In this document: positions 60,797 through 64,000 of the stretch, in pieces
How positions within the stretch are numbered: position 1 is the stretch's first letter
How the letters are laid out: each line of letters starts with the position of its first letter
Source of the DNA: Moritella yayanosii
GTDB taxonomy: Bacteria; Pseudomonadota; Gammaproteobacteria; Enterobacterales; Moritellaceae
DNA length: 64,000 bases
Direction: 5' to 3'
Assembly: GCF_900465055.1 (NCBI RefSeq)
Contig: NZ_LS483250.1
Span: 2,976,001-3,040,000, forward strand
Made by a program: the position numbers and the translations under genes
Notes under the pieces: model-generated
Seen by the model: the letters and a program-made list of their open reading frames with translations, nothing else
Told to the model about the DNA's origin: nothing
Databases searched by the model: none

Positions 60797-62869
60797 ATGG
60801 CAACTGAAAATTTATTAATCGAGATTGGTACTGAAGAATTACCACCAAAATCGTTACGCACATTAGCAGAAGCGTTTGCTGCAAACTTCCAAGCGGAACT
60901 AAAAAAAGCCGATTTAGAATTTTCGGAAGTGAGCTGGATGGCAGCACCTCGCCGTTTAGCGTTAACAGTAACAGCACTTGCAGACTCTCAAGCGGATAAA
61001 GTAATCGAAAAACGCGGTCCTGCGGTTTCTGTGGCATTTGATGCCGACGGTAATGCAACGAAAGCGGCGCAAGGTTGGGCTCGTGGTAATGGTATTACTG
61101 TTGAGCAAGCAGGTCGCATTAAAACCGACAAAGGCGAATGGCTACTGCATAAATCTGAAGTTAAAGGTAAAGCAACACAAGTGCTTGTCGCAGACATGGT
61201 CGCAACAGCATTAGCTAAACTACCCGTAAGCAAGCCGATGCGTTGGGGTAGCAGCCCTATTCAATTCATCCGCCCAGTGCATACAGTAACGATGTTATTT
61301 GGTGATGAAGCGCTTGCAGGTGAGATCTTAGGTATTAAAGCGGCACGTACTATTCGTGGACACCGTTTCCTCGGCAAAGGTGATTTTGAATTACCACACG
61401 CTGATAACTACGTTGATCTACTTGAAGATCACGGCATGGTAATGGTTGATTACGCACGCCGTAAAGAGGTAATTCGTCAGCAAGTTATTGCCGCTGCAGA
61501 AGAACACGGCGGTGTTGCTGAAATCGACGACGCCCTACTTGAAGAAGTCACGTCGTTAGTCGAATGGCCAGTAACATTAGTCGGTAACTTTGAAGAACGT
61601 TACCTAGACGTACCAGCAGAAGCCCTTATCTACACAATGAAGGACAACCAAAAGTATTTCCCTATGCTCAGTAAAGACGGTGTACTGTTACCTAAATTTA
61701 TCTTTGTTTCTAACATCATCAGTAAAGATGTGAGACAAGTAATTGAAGGTAACGAAAAAGTTGTACGCCCTCGCCTAGCGGATGCTGAATTCTTCTTTAA
61801 TACAGATAAGAAACGTACATTAGAAAGTCGTCTTGCTGATCTAGAAACGGTTATATTCCAAAAACAGCTGGGTACGTTAAAAGAAAAATCACAACGTATT
61901 TCAGCTCTAGCCGCTGCGATTGCAGGTAAAATTTCGGCCAATACTGAACACGCACAACGCGCAGGTCTACTGGCTAAAGCTGACTTAATGTCAAACATGG
62001 TGGTAGAATTCCCTGACGTGCAAGGTGTGATGGGCATGCACTATGCACGTCACGACGGTGAAGCAGAAGAAGTCGCAATCGCACTTAACGAGCAATACAT
62101 GCCGCGTTATGCGGGTGATCGCCTACCTGAATCATTAGTTGCTTGTTCGGTAGCACTTGCTGATAAACTCGATACACTGGTTGGTATCTTCGGTATTGGT
62201 CAGATCCCTAAAGGGGATAAAGACCCGTTTGCACTGCGTCGTGCTGCGATTGGTACATTGCGTATCATTATCGAAAAAGATTTGCCTTTAGATCTTGTTG
62301 ATTTAGTGGATACCGCAAAAGTATTATTCGGTGACAAACTATCAAACCAAAATGTATCAACGGATGTGGTTGCATTTATACTTGGTCGTTTCCCTGCATG
62401 GTATAAAGATGCCGGTATCAGCGTTGATGTCATTCAAGCAGTACTTGCGCGTCGCCCAACTAAACCCGCAGATTTTGATAAGCGTGTGAAAGCAGTAAAT
62501 CACTTCCGTGGTTTAGATGCTGCAGCAACATTAGCGGCAGCGAACAAACGTGTTGGTAATATCCTGGCTAAATTTGAAGGTGAACTAAATACAACGGTCG
62601 ATACATCTCTGCTGCAAGAAGATGCAGAAAAAGCATTAGCCGCTGCTGTGGAAGCGAAAGTTGAATTACTCACGCCATTATTTGCCGCGGGTGATTATCA
62701 ACAAGCACTAACAGAGTTATCTGAATTACGCGATGTTGTCGATACATTCTTCGACAACGTGATGGTCATGGCTGATGATGAAGCGCTTAAGATTAACCGT
62801 TTAACATTGCTCAATACACTGCGTAACCAATTCTTAAATGTAGCGGATATTTCTCTATTACAGAAGTAA
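60797..62869 (+). CDS. glyS: Glycyl-tRNA synthetase beta subunit
   Basis: A 690-residue subunit that binds tRNA-Gly and completes the alpha2beta2 enzyme. The opening [15 protein letters not shown] and the internal [21 protein letters not shown] are family landmarks; an HD-like region and a C-terminal anticodon-binding domain (DALR type) follow. The length is one more than E. coli GlyS. GGAAG lies 6 nt before the ATG at 60797. Operon with glyQ, closed by a terminator at 62898. Confidence 0.97.
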   Translation: MATENLLIEIGTEELPPKSLRTLAEAFAANFQAELKKADLEFSEVSWMAAPRRLALTVTALADSQADKVIEKRGPAVSVAFDADGNATKAAQGWARGNGITVEQAGRIKTDKGEWLLHKSEVKGKATQVLVADMVATALAKLPVSKPMRWGSSPIQFIRPVHTVTMLFGDEALAGEILGIKAARTIRGHRFLGKGDFELPHADNYVDLLEDHGMVMVDYARRKEVIRQQVIAAAEEHGGVAEIDDALLEEVTSLVEWPVTLVGNFEERYLDVPAEALIYTMKDNQKYFPMLSKDGVLLPKFIFVSNIISKDVRQVIEGNEKVVRPRLADAEFFFNTDKKRTLESRLADLETVIFQKQLGTLKEKSQRISALAAAIAGKISANTEHAQRAGLLAKADLMSNMVVEFPDVQGVMGMHYARHDGEAEEVAIALNEQYMPRYAGDRLPESLVACSVALADKLDTLVGIFGIGQIPKGDKDPFALRRAAIGTLRIIIEKDLPLDLVDLVDTAKVLFGDKLSNQNVSTDVVAFILGRFPAWYKDAGISVDVIQAVLARRPTKPADFDKRVKAVNHFRGLDAAATLAAANKRVGNILAKFEGELNTTVDTSLLQEDAEKALAAAVEAKVELLTPLFAAGDYQQALTELSELRDVVDTFFDNVMVMADDEALKINRLTLLNTLRNQFLNVADISLLQK

Positions 62870-62897
62870 CTGTTAATTAAAATTAGTCTTACGTATA

Positions 62898-62926
62898 AAA
62901 AAGCCAGCATCGATGATGCTGGCTTT
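62898..62926 (+). terminator. Bidirectional terminator after glyS
   Basis: AAAGCCAGCATC and GATGCTGGCTTT (12 bp) pair around GAT; T5 follows on the plus strand and an A-run precedes it. It may also serve viaA from the other side. Confidence 0.9.
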
Positions 62927-62993
62927 TTACTATCAACTCTCTTTTCAACGTAAACATTCACGACACCAACAAACACGGCCATGTAATTCATCA

Positions 62994-63009
62994 TGTTCCA
63001 CGTGGAACA
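62994..63009. promoter_or_regulatory. parS, ParB-binding centromere site
   Basis: TGTTCCACGTGGAACA, a perfect 16-bp palindrome fitting the general bacterial parS pattern TGTTNCACGTGNAACA (recalled, not searched). It lies between the convergent glyS and viaA genes, 5 bp from the viaA stop. It is the only such site I saw in the window. Confidence 0.85.
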
Positions 63010-63013
63010 TCGA

Positions 63014-64000
63014 CTATTTCACTTTCTTCAACCGCCCTGTTAGCCCGGCTGAATAACGCCAAACGTGATCAAATATTTTCATTAACTCTGGATTACCTTG
63101 TGATGATAATGAAATAGCATGATAGCGATTTTTTTGCGCTTTAATTGCACGTACTTTATCAGCCACATGGGTTGGTAATTTCTGCGCTATAAAATCAGAA
63201 ATAACGATGGTATCAGCATTTTTATATTGTGCCGAACTCATCAACTCCAGTGATTTTTCAATGACAGGTTGCAAGTCGGTGCCACCACGAAAGCTGGATG
63301 ACAAGAACGTCAGCATGGTTGATAGACTGGTGCTTTGGGTAACCGGAAACGTGATCACCTCATTCGAGAACATCATCAAGTAGCATTGACGCCGTTGTTC
63401 AAATGCGATCTGTAATAACGCATAACAAATCGATTTAGCCGTGAGTTCAGGAAAACCTTGCATCGATGTTGAGCTATCTACACAAATAATAAAAGGCCCG
63501 CCCGTTTGCTCATCAGCATCGGTAATATCATGATACTGGGTTACTTTTTTATACTGTTGCAGTGCACCTTGATACTGATAAGTTAATAAATGACGCTCAA
63601 TATAACGTTTATAAAAGATGATTTCTAACTCAGGAAACGTTAAGTTAACCGCTTCGGTTTGCAACATTCGTGAGATCTCATCACTGTAAGTCACGCCTTG
63701 CATATCATCTGGCACATTATCTTGATAGCTATTATCCAATACCCAAGTTTCATAACTGTTTGGCGTTTCTTCCGGATTAATGTGCGCCAGTGCCATGCGT
63801 CCAAGCTCAGAGGCAATTTTTTTAACGTCTTTGTTCTTACGTAAATTAACCGCATAACGTTGCAGTAATTGGGTATCTAAATGGGTCAACTTACCTTTCG
63901 CCAGATCCCATAAACGCTCGCCATTGCACAGCAGATCACTATCAAGCACATCTTCTAGCTGCTCAATGGTTTCTTCACGTTCGGCTAACTCAATCAGTAA
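63014..64000 (-). CDS. viaA: VWA-domain protein ViaA (3' part; 5' end outside window)
   Basis: The visible frame runs from the window edge (LLIELAEREETIEQLEDVLD ...) to the stop at 63014, about 328 residues of a protein usually near 480. The C-terminal von Willebrand A domain has a MIDAS motif, D-S-S-T-S-M (ICVDSSTSMQGF), with FRGGTDLQP as a further metal-binding loop and VISDFIAQKLP. The start of the domain is preceded by a helical region (RLWDLAKGKLTHLD). In E. coli ViaA works with the MoxR-type AAA+ ATPase RavA; ravA would be expected just upstream, outside the window. A GTG at 63949 is an internal codon, not the start. Confidence 0.93.
   Translation of the reverse strand, partial: LLIELAEREETIEQLEDVLDSDLLCNGERLWDLAKGKLTHLDTQLLQRYAVNLRKNKDVKKIASELGRMALAHINPEETPNSYETWVLDNSYQDNVPDDMQGVTYSDEISRMLQTEAVNLTFPELEIIFYKRYIERHLLTYQYQGALQQYKKVTQYHDITDADEQTGGPFIICVDSSTSMQGFPELTAKSICYALLQIAFEQRRQCYLMMFSNEVITFPVTQSTSLSTMLTFLSSSFRGGTDLQPVIEKSLELMSSAQYKNADTIVISDFIAQKLPTHVADKVRAIKAQKNRYHAISLSSQGNPELMKIFDHVWRYSAGLTGRLKKVK

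Overview
The window looks like an origin-proximal stretch of a marine gammaproteobacterial chromosome (AT-rich, Vibrio/Moritella/Photobacterium-like; Moritella or a close relative is my best guess, made from gene content and order and not from any database search). The backbone order viaA / glyS-glyQ ... fadA-fadB / yigZ-trkH-hemG / rrn / srkA-dsbA resembles the enterobacterial fadBA-yigZ-trkH-hemG-rrnA-srkA-dsbA region. A perfect 16-bp parS palindrome between glyS and viaA also fits a position near oriC.

Left part (1-13.9 kb): an IS4-family element cut by the window start, then dsbA, srkA, ccoG, a truncated MocR-type gene, a large VTT/DedA-flavoprotein fusion and a Yip1-type membrane protein. 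Among them lie decayed insertion sequences: an IS1634-type relic with terminal repeats, an IS30-type relic, and an IS630-type relic split by an IS110-type relic. The IS630 relic ends against a 20-bp remnant of a second tRNA-Asp gene.

Centre (13.8-42.3 kb): four complete rRNA operons in tandem, all on the minus strand. Operons 1 and 3 have no tRNA in the 16S-23S spacer; operons 2 and 4 carry tRNA-Glu(TTC). A block of about 13.2 kb (operon - IS4 - IS630 relic - operon) is present twice, with a period of about 14.76 kb. The IS4 copies between operons 1/2 and 3/4 are 1416 bp, flanked by 10-bp direct repeats. The homologous unoccupied target lies between operons 2 and 3. Operon 4 has its own 5' flank next to hemG, and operon 1 has its own 3' flank with tRNA-Asp. 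This suggests that one ancestral locus was expanded by recombination between rRNA genes.

Right part (42.4-64 kb): hemG-trkH-yigZ; fadBA for fatty-acid beta-oxidation; a compact response regulator - histidine kinase - solute-binding protein - YccS-type operon; a FabY-type beta-ketoacyl synthase divergent from a GlxA-type AraC regulator; an iron-storage cluster (bfd and two bacterioferritins with complementary active sites); a small membrane protein; tusA; glyQS; parS; and the 3' part of viaA.

I found no CRISPR array, no phage genes and no toxin or defence cluster. The most unusual features are the tandem rRNA array with its IS history, covarying 23S alleles, the orphan binding-protein/two-component operon, the split-function bacterioferritin pair and parS.
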